Position numbers and translations under genes: made by a program
NCBI RefSeq assembly: GCF_900196725.1
Contig: NZ_FZMP01000196.1
Coordinates: 36,561-100,560 of the forward strand
Direction: 5' to 3'
DNA length: 64,000 nucleotides
DNA from: Candidatus Methanoperedens nitratireducens
GTDB taxonomy: Archaea; Halobacteriota; Methanosarcinia; Methanosarcinales; Methanoperedenaceae
Notes under the pieces: model-generated
Told to the model about the DNA's origin: nothing
The model's database searches: none
Seen by the model: the letters and a program-made list of their open reading frames with translations, nothing else
In this document: piece by piece, positions 54,811 through 63,711 of the stretch
Layout: each line of letters opens with the position of its first letter
How positions within the stretch are numbered: the stretch's first letter is position 1

Positions 54811-55854
54811 TCAAGTTCCAACAGCAAGGGTCTCCTCCCACGGCTCAAGGCTTTCGAACTCCGTTCCCCCTTTCGTGTACGTTCTGGTGACCTTTTTCGT
54901 AAGAACCTTGCAGTAGCCGCATTTCTTGCATACCTTCTTGCAGTTCTTCCACTGCTGCTCTAAAACGCTGTCAAGGCTTTTATTTGGTATATAGAACAGG
55001 TCTTTCAAATCCTTGGGGCAGTCCAGCAAATCCATGAGATTGCCATCATAGCTCTCATTGTGATATGCGTTAACGCAGTTCAGTATCCAGTCCACAAAAT
55101 GCGTCCTGCCGCCGATCTTATAAACATCCGTTATATCTTTGTAATGCTTTATGTCCTCAGGTCTTATCCATGGCGATTTGATTATCAGCTCCGGGCTGGC
55201 GATCCGCAGCTCCAGACATTTGAAGTAATAGTAGTCATCCAGCACATTGGGTCTTGGCTCGGGTCCGAAAGCATGCGAGAAAAAGTTAAAATGGGCATAC
55301 CTGAAGGGGCAGCGGTAAAGGCACCCCTCGTTCACCAGGAGTTTTAATTCGCAGTCCACCGAATCCCGGATAGCGTGGAGCACATCAAAATGCCTGTTAA
55401 CATTCGAATCGATCACTATAGATTTTGCGCCCAGTCCGGCAAAGAACTCCGCCTTCTGCGGCGAATCCACAAAAGCGAGCACCGAGACCACGACATCGAC
55501 ATCGAAATCCCGCGCTATTGTTTCCACAAGGTACGGGTCGGCGACCACGATAGAATCGATGCCGATATCAACCAGCTTCTCGATATACCAGTGGTTTATC
55601 CGAAAACCTTCAGGCGTGAGCTGCCTCCCGCCCATGCAGCTTGAGTTCAGTACAAGCTCCATCCTGACACCGTTCTTATGGGCATATTCAGTCTGCGCCG
55701 CGATATCCTCAAGCTGGGGGGAAGCAAGATTACTTCTGCCCGTGCCGATATAATCCGGCGAGCCTGCCATGAATATGGAATATATCTTATCCTTTGCTGT
55801 CAGCAGTTCTTTAAGGCTGTTGATATGCCCGGGCGAGGGGACAAATAGCTTCAT
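54811..55854 (-). CDS. U32 family (UbiU/UbiV/RlhA-like) protein
   Basis: The 347-residue protein begins with KLFVPSPGHINSLKELL and has the U32 barrel motifs LVLNSSCMGGRQLTPEGF and KLLVNEGCLYRCPFRYAHFN. Cysteines of the latter and a C-terminal CKKVCKKCGYCKVL could bind a [4Fe-4S] cluster. U32 proteins include anaerobic hydroxylases of tRNA, rRNA and quinones, as well as presumed peptidases. The substrate here is unknown. It lies 20 bases downstream of the hybrid-kinase gene on the same strand. Confidence 0.8.
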   Translation of the reverse strand: MKLFVPSPGHINSLKELLTAKDKIYSIFMAGSPDYIGTGRSNLASPQLEDIAAQTEYAHKNGVRMELVLNSSCMGGRQLTPEGFRINHWYIEKLVDIGIDSIVVADPYLVETIARDFDVDVVVSVLAFVDSPQKAEFFAGLGAKSIVIDSNVNRHFDVLHAIRDSVDCELKLLVNEGCLYRCPFRYAHFNFFSHAFGPEPRPNVLDDYYYFKCLELRIASPELIIKSPWIRPEDIKHYKDITDVYKIGGRTHFVDWILNCVNAYHNESYDGNLMDLLDCPKDLKDLFYIPNKSLDSVLEQQWKNCKKVCKKCGYCKVLTKKVTRTYTKGGTEFESLEPWEETLAVGT

Positions 55855-55874
55855 GCCTTACCTGTTAATTGCAA

Positions 55875-58800
55875 TCATGATAAATGTTTTGCATTCAGGA
55901 TCTTGTGAATGGTCTTTAACAATCTCTCTACTGTGTAAGGCTTGGATAAAAAAGCGTGTACTTTGCCTGTAATGCTTGCATACTTATCACTCTCGGTCAA
56001 TCCGCTGACCGCGATTATCCTGACCCGGGGGTCGATCTTACGAAGCTCATTAATGCTTGCCGGACCGTCCATTACGGGCATCATCATATCCATAAGAACT
56101 ATCTTTATCTTGTCCCTGTTTTGTGAGTATAATTGTATTGCTTCCGCACCATCACTGGCTGTCAGCACCCGGTATCCGTTTTTTTCCAGTGATACTCTGG
56201 TGATCTCGCGTATCTGTGCTTCATCATCAACAACAAGAATATATTCCCCATGCCCTGCAGGAAGTTCAAGCTGCTGTACCTGCGCTTTTTGTGTCTCGCT
56301 GGTTTTAACAGCCGGCAGATATACTTTGAACTTGGTTCCATTTCCAACTTCGCTATACACATTTATAAATCCGCCGTGGCTTTTCACAATGGCAAGGGCT
56401 GTTGAAAGACCAAGACCAGTGCCTTTGCCGGGAGCTTTTGTCGTGAAAAACGGCTCAAATATCCTGTCCATGATTTTAGCAGGAATACCGGTCCCGGTGT
56501 CTGAAACAGCAATTGAGACGTAAGGACCGACCCTGGCATCAACATTAAACCTTGCAACACTTTCATCAATAGAAATATTTTCAGCAGAAATGCTAAGGGT
56601 ACCCCCAGCCGGCATTGCATCGCGTGCATTAACACAGAGGTTCATCAGGACCTGGTGCAGTTGTGTTGCATCTCCATAAGTCGTCCAGAGGTCTTTTGAT
56701 ATATCTGCCTTAACTTCTATGTTCCTTGGAAATGTTTCTTTTGCAAGCTGCCTGATTTCGGATATAATGTATGTCACCTGAAGAGCTTTTCTTTCACCTT
56801 CAATCCCTCTTGCGAATGACTGGACCTGCTTTATCAAACCGGCTCCACGCTGGGCGCTTCTCTCAAGGATGCCGATCAATTTCTGGCTACCGTCATCCGT
56901 GAACTTATCCTGCAATAGTTGCAATGATAGCATTATCGGTGACAGCACATTATTAATATCATGCGCTATACCGCTTGCAAGCGTGCCTATGCTCTCCATC
57001 CTTTGAGCCCTGAGCAGCTGCGCCTCAAGCTTTATCCTCTCGGTGATATCAGTGTTGATGATAAGTATTGATTTTGGTTTCCCCCCGCCATCATGCGTTA
57101 AAGTCCAGCGGCTCTCAACGATGATCTCCTTACCATCTCTGGTCACCTGATATAACTCACCCATCCATTCCTCTTTCTCGATTACAATTCTCTGGGCTTC
57201 GGTGAGTCTAGGGAGCTCTTTTATATGTAGAAGCTTGTTCGCGTCTTTCCCGATGACTTCCTCCGCTGTCCAGCCGTACAGACGCTGAGCACTTTTATTC
57301 CAGTAGATAATGTGATGTTCCAGATCCCTGACGTAAATCGCATCCTGCGCTTTATCAAGTAGCGAGGCTTGCTCCCGGATTTTTTCTTCAGACTGCTTGC
57401 GCATGGTTATGTCGCGCTGGATTGCCAGAAAACCAATGATGTTCCCCTCTCTATCCATGATCGGATTAGCAGTGCCTTCGATATTTAATAGCCGTCCATC
57501 TTTTGTCTTATTGATTATCTCCCCTGTCGTGGCTTTCTTTGCAAGAAGCGTATCCCAGAATTGTTTATAAACTTCCTGAGGAAGAGTTCCAGATTTCAAA
57601 ATCCTGGGTGTTTTCCCCAGTGCTTCTTCCCTGCCATACCCGTATATATTCTCAAAAGCAGGATTGATATAAATTATCATACCGTTGGGATCAGTTATAA
57701 AAATGGCATCAGCCGATCGCTCAATTCCTAATCTGAACTTTGATAACTCCTCCTCGGCACGCATGCGGTTTTCCTCTATCCCGATGGCTGAGGCGATAAC
57801 ACCCATAAGCCTTTTGTCATCCGCGCTCGGAAAATAGTCATCCTGATAAACAACGCATAGCGAACCGACATAATTATCACCGAATTTGACAGCACGGCCG
57901 ATATAGGTTTTGAGCTTATATGCCACCACATTAGGGTCGGTGTGAGCATACACGGTTCCGGGGAGGTTGTGAATTATATTAATTTCATCACTACCACGGT
58001 TAATCGTATCATGGCAGATATGTCCTGCGGGATTGTCTAACAATTTGTAACCGTGCGGCAGGTTCCATTGTCCCCATGAGCAGAGCATCCCTTTATCAAG
58101 GCGGTTGTAGAGCGCAGCAGTTGCCCCCATGAGTTCACCGCAAAGAGCGGTAAGACGGTTGATATTCTCAATCGGTTTTGTCCCGAATACGAGGAAACAT
58201 TCGTTCAGCTTTGATAGCCTTTCCTCGGCACGCAAGCGCTCAGTACCTGACTTCTGCAAATTTTGCACCATTATATTGAACGTTCCTGCCAGCTCGCCGA
58301 TCTCATCCGTTGATCCGGTTTCTATATTAGTTCCAAGGTTACCTCTGCCTATATCCACAGCCGCTTTCTTCAGTCTCATAATAGGGTCGGCGATATTTCT
58401 GGCAATAACATATCCGAGAGCTAAGGCACCAAAAATAGCAGCCGCACCGATTATAAGAATAATATTGTAAAGATTCGCAGCGTTTTTTTTGGCTGCCTGG
58501 TCCTGTTCAGTCCTTAAACCGACTTCTATTTTTGCCAGCCTGAGCCCATCTTCCCGGATATCAGCAGCAGTATCGTCAAGATTCCTGATCAATCCCTGGT
58601 GATTTTCAAATCTGAACATTCCTGTTGTTTTTATTTCGGTTTCATATGCTTTTAGCAGCGATTCCCCGGTATATTGGAGCTTGTCTGTTTTAGAATTGAT
58701 ATCATCTAAAATCTTTCTTGCCTCGGGGTCCTTTACTTTTTCATACATTATCGAATTTTGTTCGCGCAACGATGCAAGCCTGATAAAGAATTTCTGCTTA

Positions 58801-59024
58801 TCCGACTCGTTATGTAATGTCAAATACAGCATCAAGTGCCCCTCTGCCCTTTTTGCATAACTGCTAACCTCGTTTGATGCCTCTATTATAGATCCGAAAT
58901 GTTCATCCCCACTTTCAAAAGAGTTCACAATCCGGTTATTGGTGTAAAGACCGAGGAATCCCACAAGACCTACCAGTAGGGAGATTGCTATAAATACCGC
59001 AACCAATTTTTGCTTTAGTCTCAT
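55875..59024 (-). CDS. Hybrid sensor histidine kinase: HAMP-GAF-PAS-PAS-kinase-receiver
   Basis: A 1049-residue membrane sensor. Helix 1 (about 8-28) and helix 2 (about 183-205) flank an extracytoplasmic helical bundle; HAMP follows (about 206-260), a GAF domain (about 275-415), then two PAS domains (about 425-545 and 550-665, the first with FENIYGYGREEALGKTP). The kinase core has the His in MESIGTLASGIAHDINN, N box LMNLCVNARDA, DTGTGIP and GKGTGLGLSTALAI. The C-terminal receiver has VDDEAQIREI and the phospho-Asp in VLMDMMMPVMDG. Signal unknown. It is one of the longest genes here and has no partner regulator beside it. Confidence 0.92.
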   Translation of the reverse strand: MRLKQKLVAVFIAISLLVGLVGFLGLYTNNRIVNSFESGDEHFGSIIEASNEVSSYAKRAEGHLMLYLTLHNESDKQKFFIRLASLREQNSIMYEKVKDPEARKILDDINSKTDKLQYTGESLLKAYETEIKTTGMFRFENHQGLIRNLDDTAADIREDGLRLAKIEVGLRTEQDQAAKKNAANLYNIILIIGAAAIFGALALGYVIARNIADPIMRLKKAAVDIGRGNLGTNIETGSTDEIGELAGTFNIMVQNLQKSGTERLRAEERLSKLNECFLVFGTKPIENINRLTALCGELMGATAALYNRLDKGMLCSWGQWNLPHGYKLLDNPAGHICHDTINRGSDEINIIHNLPGTVYAHTDPNVVAYKLKTYIGRAVKFGDNYVGSLCVVYQDDYFPSADDKRLMGVIASAIGIEENRMRAEEELSKFRLGIERSADAIFITDPNGMIIYINPAFENIYGYGREEALGKTPRILKSGTLPQEVYKQFWDTLLAKKATTGEIINKTKDGRLLNIEGTANPIMDREGNIIGFLAIQRDITMRKQSEEKIREQASLLDKAQDAIYVRDLEHHIIYWNKSAQRLYGWTAEEVIGKDANKLLHIKELPRLTEAQRIVIEKEEWMGELYQVTRDGKEIIVESRWTLTHDGGGKPKSILIINTDITERIKLEAQLLRAQRMESIGTLASGIAHDINNVLSPIMLSLQLLQDKFTDDGSQKLIGILERSAQRGAGLIKQVQSFARGIEGERKALQVTYIISEIRQLAKETFPRNIEVKADISKDLWTTYGDATQLHQVLMNLCVNARDAMPAGGTLSISAENISIDESVARFNVDARVGPYVSIAVSDTGTGIPAKIMDRIFEPFFTTKAPGKGTGLGLSTALAIVKSHGGFINVYSEVGNGTKFKVYLPAVKTSETQKAQVQQLELPAGHGEYILVVDDEAQIREITRVSLEKNGYRVLTASDGAEAIQLYSQNRDKIKIVLMDMMMPVMDGPASINELRKIDPRVRIIAVSGLTESDKYASITGKVHAFLSKPYTVERLLKTIHKILNAKHLS

Positions 59025-59191
59025 TTTTTCCAGCCTATTACCGAACCTGCGGACCCGCTTTATTCTGACAGGTTACATTGAACCACCTTTACTCGGACTC
59101 AGTTTTTCTTTGTTTAACCAGGTCTTATATTAATCTGCCGTTATTATTCCAGGGGATTTAATGCCAGAATGATTTAATATTGCTCAACCCA

Positions 59192-59803
59192 TCATCGGAT
59201 AATCCTCAACCCTGACCTCAAAACGTCCCTGTTGGCAACGAATTCTGCCAATGGCGGTATTATCCGGATTGGTATAATAGAGACCTTTACGCTCAGGTTC
59301 CAGTCCAGTACCTGTCTTGTAAAATCAGATGCGAACCTTATGTTACGTCCTGTACGGGAAAAACCACTGACTGCATACAGGAACCCTGTAAGTATGCCTG
59401 TACAGGCAGGATCATCCAGGCCATAGGTGATGTCAATATCAAGATATTTCAATCGAAAAGCATATATAAAATCTTTGAAAAGCTTCAATATCGGTCTACC
59501 CAGATTAAAAAAATCCCCGATAAGCAGCATTTTCCGGAGTCCCTTGATCTTCTCTGGTTTTTTTGGTTTTTCTGGTTTCGGCGGCTTTTTTTTATATGAT
59601 TTACTGATTATATGCCTGCCAAAAGCAAGAACTTCCATCTGCCTGTCTTTTATCGCATACCTGAACTTGAAAATTATCCAGCTTATGCTGAAATCCCCTT
59701 CTATTTTTCCTCCCGACCTTGTGGAATTTGCGTAAATCGTAACCGGGGATAACAGCATCACCAGCCCAATGGCTGCGATAATTACCAGTATCTGTGCGAT
59801 CAT
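59192..59803 (-). CDS. DUF2953 membrane protein (YtfI-like)
   Basis: N-terminal transmembrane helix (about 5-25) then a domain with a Lys/Pro-rich stretch (KKKPPKPEKPKKPEKIKG, about 73-90) and the family pattern YGLDDPACTGILTGFLYAV. DUF2953 is YtfI in Bacillus, where it lies next to ytfJ; the next gene here encodes a YtfJ-like protein 30 bases upstream. 203 residues. Function in non-sporing cells unknown. Confidence 0.75.
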   Translation of the reverse strand: MIAQILVIIAAIGLVMLLSPVTIYANSTRSGGKIEGDFSISWIIFKFRYAIKDRQMEVLAFGRHIISKSYKKKPPKPEKPKKPEKIKGLRKMLLIGDFFNLGRPILKLFKDFIYAFRLKYLDIDITYGLDDPACTGILTGFLYAVSGFSRTGRNIRFASDFTRQVLDWNLSVKVSIIPIRIIPPLAEFVANRDVLRSGLRIIR

Positions 59804-59833
59804 CGGAACTTCAGATTCGATAGTTTATTTTTT

Positions 59834-60208
59834 TCAGGTCGTGGACGGTTCTTCTTTCCCGTGCTCCTCCCTGACGGATTTGTATTTTTCCATGATCTGC
59901 GGTATAACCTCTGCTAACCGGGAAATCACATCTTTTCCCTGGATGGAGAACAATTTCACGTCCTCCTTTGATACAACAAGGAAGCCGATAGGCTGGATGA
60001 CAGCGCCTGCGCCGCCACCGCTTCCAGTGCCTTCATCGCCGGATTTCCCCTTTCCTTCACCGCCACCGCTCGCGAAGCCGAAACTTACCCTGGTAACTGG
60101 TATGATAGTTTTCCCTTCTATTGTTATACTCTCACCAACTACGGTTTTAGTAGATATCATGCTTGCTACTTTCTCGGTAACGGTCTTTAAAATCTCTTCT
60201 GTTTTCAT
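59834..60208 (-). CDS. GerW/YtfJ family protein
   Basis: The 124-residue protein has the YtfJ pattern: an N-terminal helix, VVGESITIEGKTIIPVTRVSFGFASGGGEG, a Gly-rich loop and GFLVVSKEDVKLFSI. Bacillus GerW/YtfJ belongs to the spore germination setting, but relatives occur widely in non-sporing bacteria and some archaea. The paired DUF2953 gene reproduces the bacterial ytfI-ytfJ neighbourhood, suggesting one transferred unit and a membrane complex. Confidence 0.82.
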   Translation of the reverse strand: MKTEEILKTVTEKVASMISTKTVVGESITIEGKTIIPVTRVSFGFASGGGEGKGKSGDEGTGSGGGAGAVIQPIGFLVVSKEDVKLFSIQGKDVISRLAEVIPQIMEKYKSVREEHGKEEPSTT

Positions 60209-60368
60209 ATGGTTAAACCCCCTTAGTTTGATTAATATTGTATCTGATTTTATTAGTACTTAAATAAAACGTAGGTTTTTAGCGATGGCTTATCTTTGTT
60301 ATGAGACAAATTCTAATCGCATCGATGCTTTTATTTACTTTTACCCTAATTAGTAATTTGGAGGAAGT

Positions 60369-61112
60369 ATGGTATCAGAACCCGTAGAACCTGTTGTAAA
60401 TATAATCAGTGAGCCTATAAACTCAGAAAATCCAATAGTCATTGAAGGTTTTCCCGGCATCGGTCTTGTGGGGAACATAACATGTCAGCACGTTATAGAG
60501 GAACTGGAAATGAAATACATAGGCTCGATAGACTCAAGGTATTTCCCGCCTCTTGCCGTACTTTTCAACGGTATCATCTATATGCCTGTGCGCATTTATG
60601 AAGCTGCAAAGAAAGACATAGTTGTGGTAATCTCGGACATACCCATACATCCTACGGCATCATACGATATCAGCAAGGCTCTGGTTGACTGGATGCAAAA
60701 AATCAGGGCAAAAACTATTGTTTCGATCGCAGGAATAGCTACAACAACAGGAGAACGCCGGGTTTTCGGGGGAGCTACAAATAATAAAATGCTGGAAAAG
60801 ATCAAAGATAAAACGGAAATATTCCAGGTCGGGACGATCTCAGGTATTTCAGGCAGTATAATGACCGAATGTTTCCTTCGCAACCTGCCCGCCGTGAGCC
60901 TGCTTGGTGAAACCCCGGGACCGAATCCTGACCCAAGGGCAGCGGTCGAAGTAATAAAGGTCCTTAACAAGATATTTGATCTATCCATCAATACTGAAAA
61001 ATTACTGAGCCAGGCAGAGCAGATAGAGCTTGAACTCTCCAAGCTTGCAGAGCAGGTAAGGACCACCGAGGCGCCTTCAATGCCGAAGAAAGAGTTCCCG
61101 ATGTACGGGTGA
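60369..61112 (+). CDS. PAC2-family proteasome assembly chaperone-like protein
   Basis: The 247-residue protein has the PAC2 start PIVIEGFPGIGLVGNIT, SRYFPPLAV, VVVISDIPIHP and the late ISGSIMTECF and LLGETPGPNPDPRAAVEVIKVL. Archaeal PAC2 homologs resemble eukaryotic proteasome assembly factors; some act as homotrimers, with roles still unclear. A GGAGG lies six bases before the ATG. A DUF473 gene follows by four bases. Confidence 0.88.
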   Translation: MVSEPVEPVVNIISEPINSENPIVIEGFPGIGLVGNITCQHVIEELEMKYIGSIDSRYFPPLAVLFNGIIYMPVRIYEAAKKDIVVVISDIPIHPTASYDISKALVDWMQKIRAKTIVSIAGIATTTGERRVFGGATNNKMLEKIKDKTEIFQVGTISGISGSIMTECFLRNLPAVSLLGETPGPNPDPRAAVEVIKVLNKIFDLSINTEKLLSQAEQIELELSKLAEQVRTTEAPSMPKKEFPMYG

Positions 61113-61116
61113 TATC

Positions 61117-61506
61117 ATGCGATACGTCGTGTTGAGCGGAATATCGCAGCAGGTATTAAAAAGCCTTGAAACTAACAAGGTAAAAACCATCGAGATACGA
61201 AGCCCTCATAATTTCCTCTCGGCGCTTGAGACCAACGTCGGGGATGTGATCTTCCTGACATCAACAAGCCTTGAAGATGTAAGACCGGGCACGACCGGTA
61301 TCATTGCAAAAATAAATGAAAAACAGATATCGATGCACAGAATGGTCCAGAGAACCGAGGATTTTTATGAGGAGGCGGAAGTCCAGATGGCGCGCCTCCA
61401 GCTCCAGATGAAAGGGCACGCAAGAGTGCGCCGCGCCGAGTGCTGCGCCATAGGGGAAGCTACGGTCGTAGATGCCGATGAAATGAAGTTTTTCGAAGGG
61501 AGATAA
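61117..61506 (+). CDS. DUF473 family protein
   Basis: The 129-residue protein matches the archaeal DUF473 pattern: MRYVVLSGISQQVLKSLE, IEIRSPHNFLSALE, GDVIFLTSTSLEDV and GTTGIIAKI. The C-terminal part is charged and has CC. It is in an operon with the PAC2 gene. Function unknown. Confidence 0.75.
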   Translation: MRYVVLSGISQQVLKSLETNKVKTIEIRSPHNFLSALETNVGDVIFLTSTSLEDVRPGTTGIIAKINEKQISMHRMVQRTEDFYEEAEVQMARLQLQMKGHARVRRAECCAIGEATVVDADEMKFFEGR

Positions 61507-61518
61507 TCCTCTCGATTT

Positions 61519-61878
61519 TTAATAAACCTGCGTGGAGTCGCCTTCTGCTATAAGCTCTGTCACTTCATCAACGAATTCCTGCATGTATTTATCCAGCTGA
61601 TCCCTCCGCCGCCTGTTAGTATCTTCATCCGCGGGATACCTGTCAATCAGTCCTGAGAACTCGTTGTATATCTCCATGGTCTTGCTCATCATCGCTTCCT
61701 TCGTCTCGCCCGTTTCAGCCATGTGGACAATATAGCGGCGCAGGCGGATGCATCCCCTGTTTTTCCCGAAGCTTTTGTCAAAGAAGACCGGTATTCTCCA
61801 TAATCCCCGCTCGACCACACCGCTTTTGGTTGAGGGGAAGAGCCTGACGATTTCAGGGTCTATGTTATCCGGTAGCAT
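61519..61878 (-). CDS. Conserved-looking hypothetical protein
   Basis: A 119-residue soluble protein with a short folded front (IDPEIVRLFPSTKSGVVERGLWRIPVFFD), a basic turn GKNRGCIRLRRYI and a helical, acidic second half (EDTNRRRRDQLDKYMQEFVDEVTELI). No family recognised. It is convergent with DUF473, 12 bases away, and has codon use like its neighbours, so it is probably a genuine gene. Confidence 0.6.
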   Translation of the reverse strand: MLPDNIDPEIVRLFPSTKSGVVERGLWRIPVFFDKSFGKNRGCIRLRRYIVHMAETGETKEAMMSKTMEIYNEFSGLIDRYPADEDTNRRRRDQLDKYMQEFVDEVTELIAEGDSTQVY

Positions 61879-61977
61879 TGGAGTGATCCTTTAATGAAAT
61901 ATTTAATACTGGATAATATACAGAATCAGCCTAAATAAAAATAACGAAAGATGAAGATCTTTAAATCTTCATTATTT

Positions 61978-62571
61978 TTATTCGAACAGCATCTTATCCA
62001 GTTCCGGATCTATGGTCCAGTCAATGGCATTGAAGAATGCATCAATATAACCGGCTTTCTTCACCCCGTAATCAATCATGAACGCATGTTCGAAAACATC
62101 CATTATCAGGATAGGACTGGCTCCGCACAGATGACCGACATCGTGCTCATTTATCCAGGTATTGAAAAGCCGCCCCTCTATCATATCATAATACAGCACT
62201 ACCCATCCTATGCCGCGCATTGAGCCTACGCCCCTGAAATCCTTTTCCCAGTCCTCGTATGACCCGAAATCTTCTACTATCTTTTTATACATATTCGTAT
62301 TTTTATCGATGGGTTTGCCGCCTTTTGTCATGTTCCCGAAATAATATTCATGCAGCCTCATGCCGTTCCATTCCCAGCCGAACCTGCGCTTGAGCTCCGA
62401 GTATTCCGGCGTGCCTGCCTTTCCCTCTTTTAACATTGCGTTCAATGTATCGGCTAACTTGTTCGTGTTCGTCACATAACCCTGATATAACGTGAAATGG
62501 TTTTTTAACAACTGGTCGCTGAGACCTTTTGTTCCCAGCAGATGTTCAAAGTTCTTTGCTTCGTATGCCAT
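61978..62571 (-). CDS. sod: Superoxide dismutase, Fe/Mn type
   Basis: The family starts at MAYEAKNFEHLLG, so I use Met at 62571 instead of 62580. The metal ligands are visible: His in LKNHFTLYQGYV, His in RLHEYYFGNM, and Asp and His in LIMDVFEHAFMIDYG. The tail ends NAIDWTIDPELDKML. Length 197 residues. An oxygen-defence enzyme in a predicted anaerobe, consistent with Methanosarcinales and their methane-oxidising relatives. Confidence 0.92.
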   Translation of the reverse strand: MAYEAKNFEHLLGTKGLSDQLLKNHFTLYQGYVTNTNKLADTLNAMLKEGKAGTPEYSELKRRFGWEWNGMRLHEYYFGNMTKGGKPIDKNTNMYKKIVEDFGSYEDWEKDFRGVGSMRGIGWVVLYYDMIEGRLFNTWINEHDVGHLCGASPILIMDVFEHAFMIDYGVKKAGYIDAFFNAIDWTIDPELDKMLFE

Positions 62572-62716
62572 GTTATACACCCCTGTAAATAATCATAGTC
62601 TCAAACCCTTTTATACTTTATTCACTCAAAAGAGACCATCCGCCAAACCCTTATAACCCTTTAACATTTCAATAGCTTTTTTCTCAAAACCTGTAACGAC
62701 TGGAGCATATAAATGA

Positions 62717-62922
62717 GCCGCAGAGATGCTAAGGAAAAAAAGCTAACATTTTAACATCACTCTCTGTGTTCTCTGTGCCTCAGTGGCAAGTTTTTTCTGA
62801 AGCCCTGATTGTAACCTCCGCGTTCTCTGCGCTTCCGTGGCCAAAATAATCAGAAGCCACAGAGGCGCTGAGGCACAGAGAGCTTTTTGAAATATTCCTC
62901 TGCGTCCCAGCGCCTCTGTGGC
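62717..62922. repeat. Four-copy 26-base CTCTGTG repeat cassette
   Basis: Copies of about 26 bases, with the core pattern TTCTCTGYGCCTCNGTGGC, lie at 62760-62786 (+), 62816-62841 (+), 62856-62882 (-) and 62897-62922 (+), with a further degraded half-copy near 62717. The copies are separated by 15-30 bases of AT-rich sequence. The inverted pair (1 and 3) can form a long stem. The rest of the 476-base gap 62582-63057 shows no gene. Such CTCTGTG words are a recognisable intergenic repeat type in many environmental genomes. Confidence 0.75.
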
Positions 62923-63057
62923 GATTGTTTTTTACACAGGTCATGAAATTTAGGGCACTAACGGCAAATAATGATATAGGTATAACAAATATACATTGAA
63001 TTAGCGGATGGTCTCTCCCTCAAAAGACTATATATCCCGGCGCTACGATGTTTATTC

Positions 63058-63711
63058 ATGGACATCGCCTCTCTCAGGAGCAGGATAGGGCATCTCATCC
63101 ATATACATTCTTCAGACTATGTTCCGCATATTCGCGGCTCCGGTTTCTCATGCGCGCGCTGCGGCTGGTGCTGCCGGAATAATTTTGATATAAAGATTAC
63201 AGAGGACATATCGCGCCCATCCAATGCCATCTCGATTTTCCCTGGCGATATCAGGCGCATAATCAGGGGCACAGGATTTCAATGGGACGATGTCGCGCAG
63301 CCAGACATATATTCATGCCTATCCGACGGGGAGAACATATGGGCAATCGGATGGATATTACGGCGCAATGATGCCGGAGATTGTGTCTTTTATAAAAACA
63401 ATGAATGCGCGATATATGATTGGCGCCCGATGATATGCAGGTGCTATCCATTTTTTATGGGCGAGCGAGATGTGGACATAATGCACTGCAAGGGGCTGGG
63501 GAATGAGATGACGCAGGAGAGGGCGGAAGAGATGGCGAGGATGCTGAAGAGGTATGAGATGAAGAAGCTGCGGAGTTATATTGGCATTATCGGGCAGTTA
63601 GGGGATAGACTGAGTTTTGCCAGCCTGCGGGCGCTGCCGTGTGATTATTCAGGGGATGTATTCGTTTGTGATGGAGAGAGGATTTCGAATGTGCGGCTGG
63701 CGTGCCGTTAA
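63058..63711 (+). CDS. YkgJ family cysteine-cluster protein
   Basis: The 217-residue protein has the YkgJ (PF03692) metal-binding pattern: FSCARCGWCCRNNF near residue 31, DCVFYKNNECAIYDWRPMICRCYPFF and a downstream MHCKG. These cysteines bind zinc or an Fe-S cluster. The family is widespread but its function is poorly defined. It has its own AT-rich promoter (ACTATATATCC near 63028). Confidence 0.82.
   Translation: MDIASLRSRIGHLIHIHSSDYVPHIRGSGFSCARCGWCCRNNFDIKITEDISRPSNAISIFPGDIRRIIRGTGFQWDDVAQPDIYSCLSDGENIWAIGWILRRNDAGDCVFYKNNECAIYDWRPMICRCYPFFMGERDVDIMHCKGLGNEMTQERAEEMARMLKRYEMKKLRSYIGIIGQLGDRLSFASLRALPCDYSGDVFVCDGERISNVRLACR

Noticed and set aside
62717..62922. CRISPR array
   Set aside because: Units vary in sequence and orientation, spacers are short and AT-rich, and there are no cas genes.
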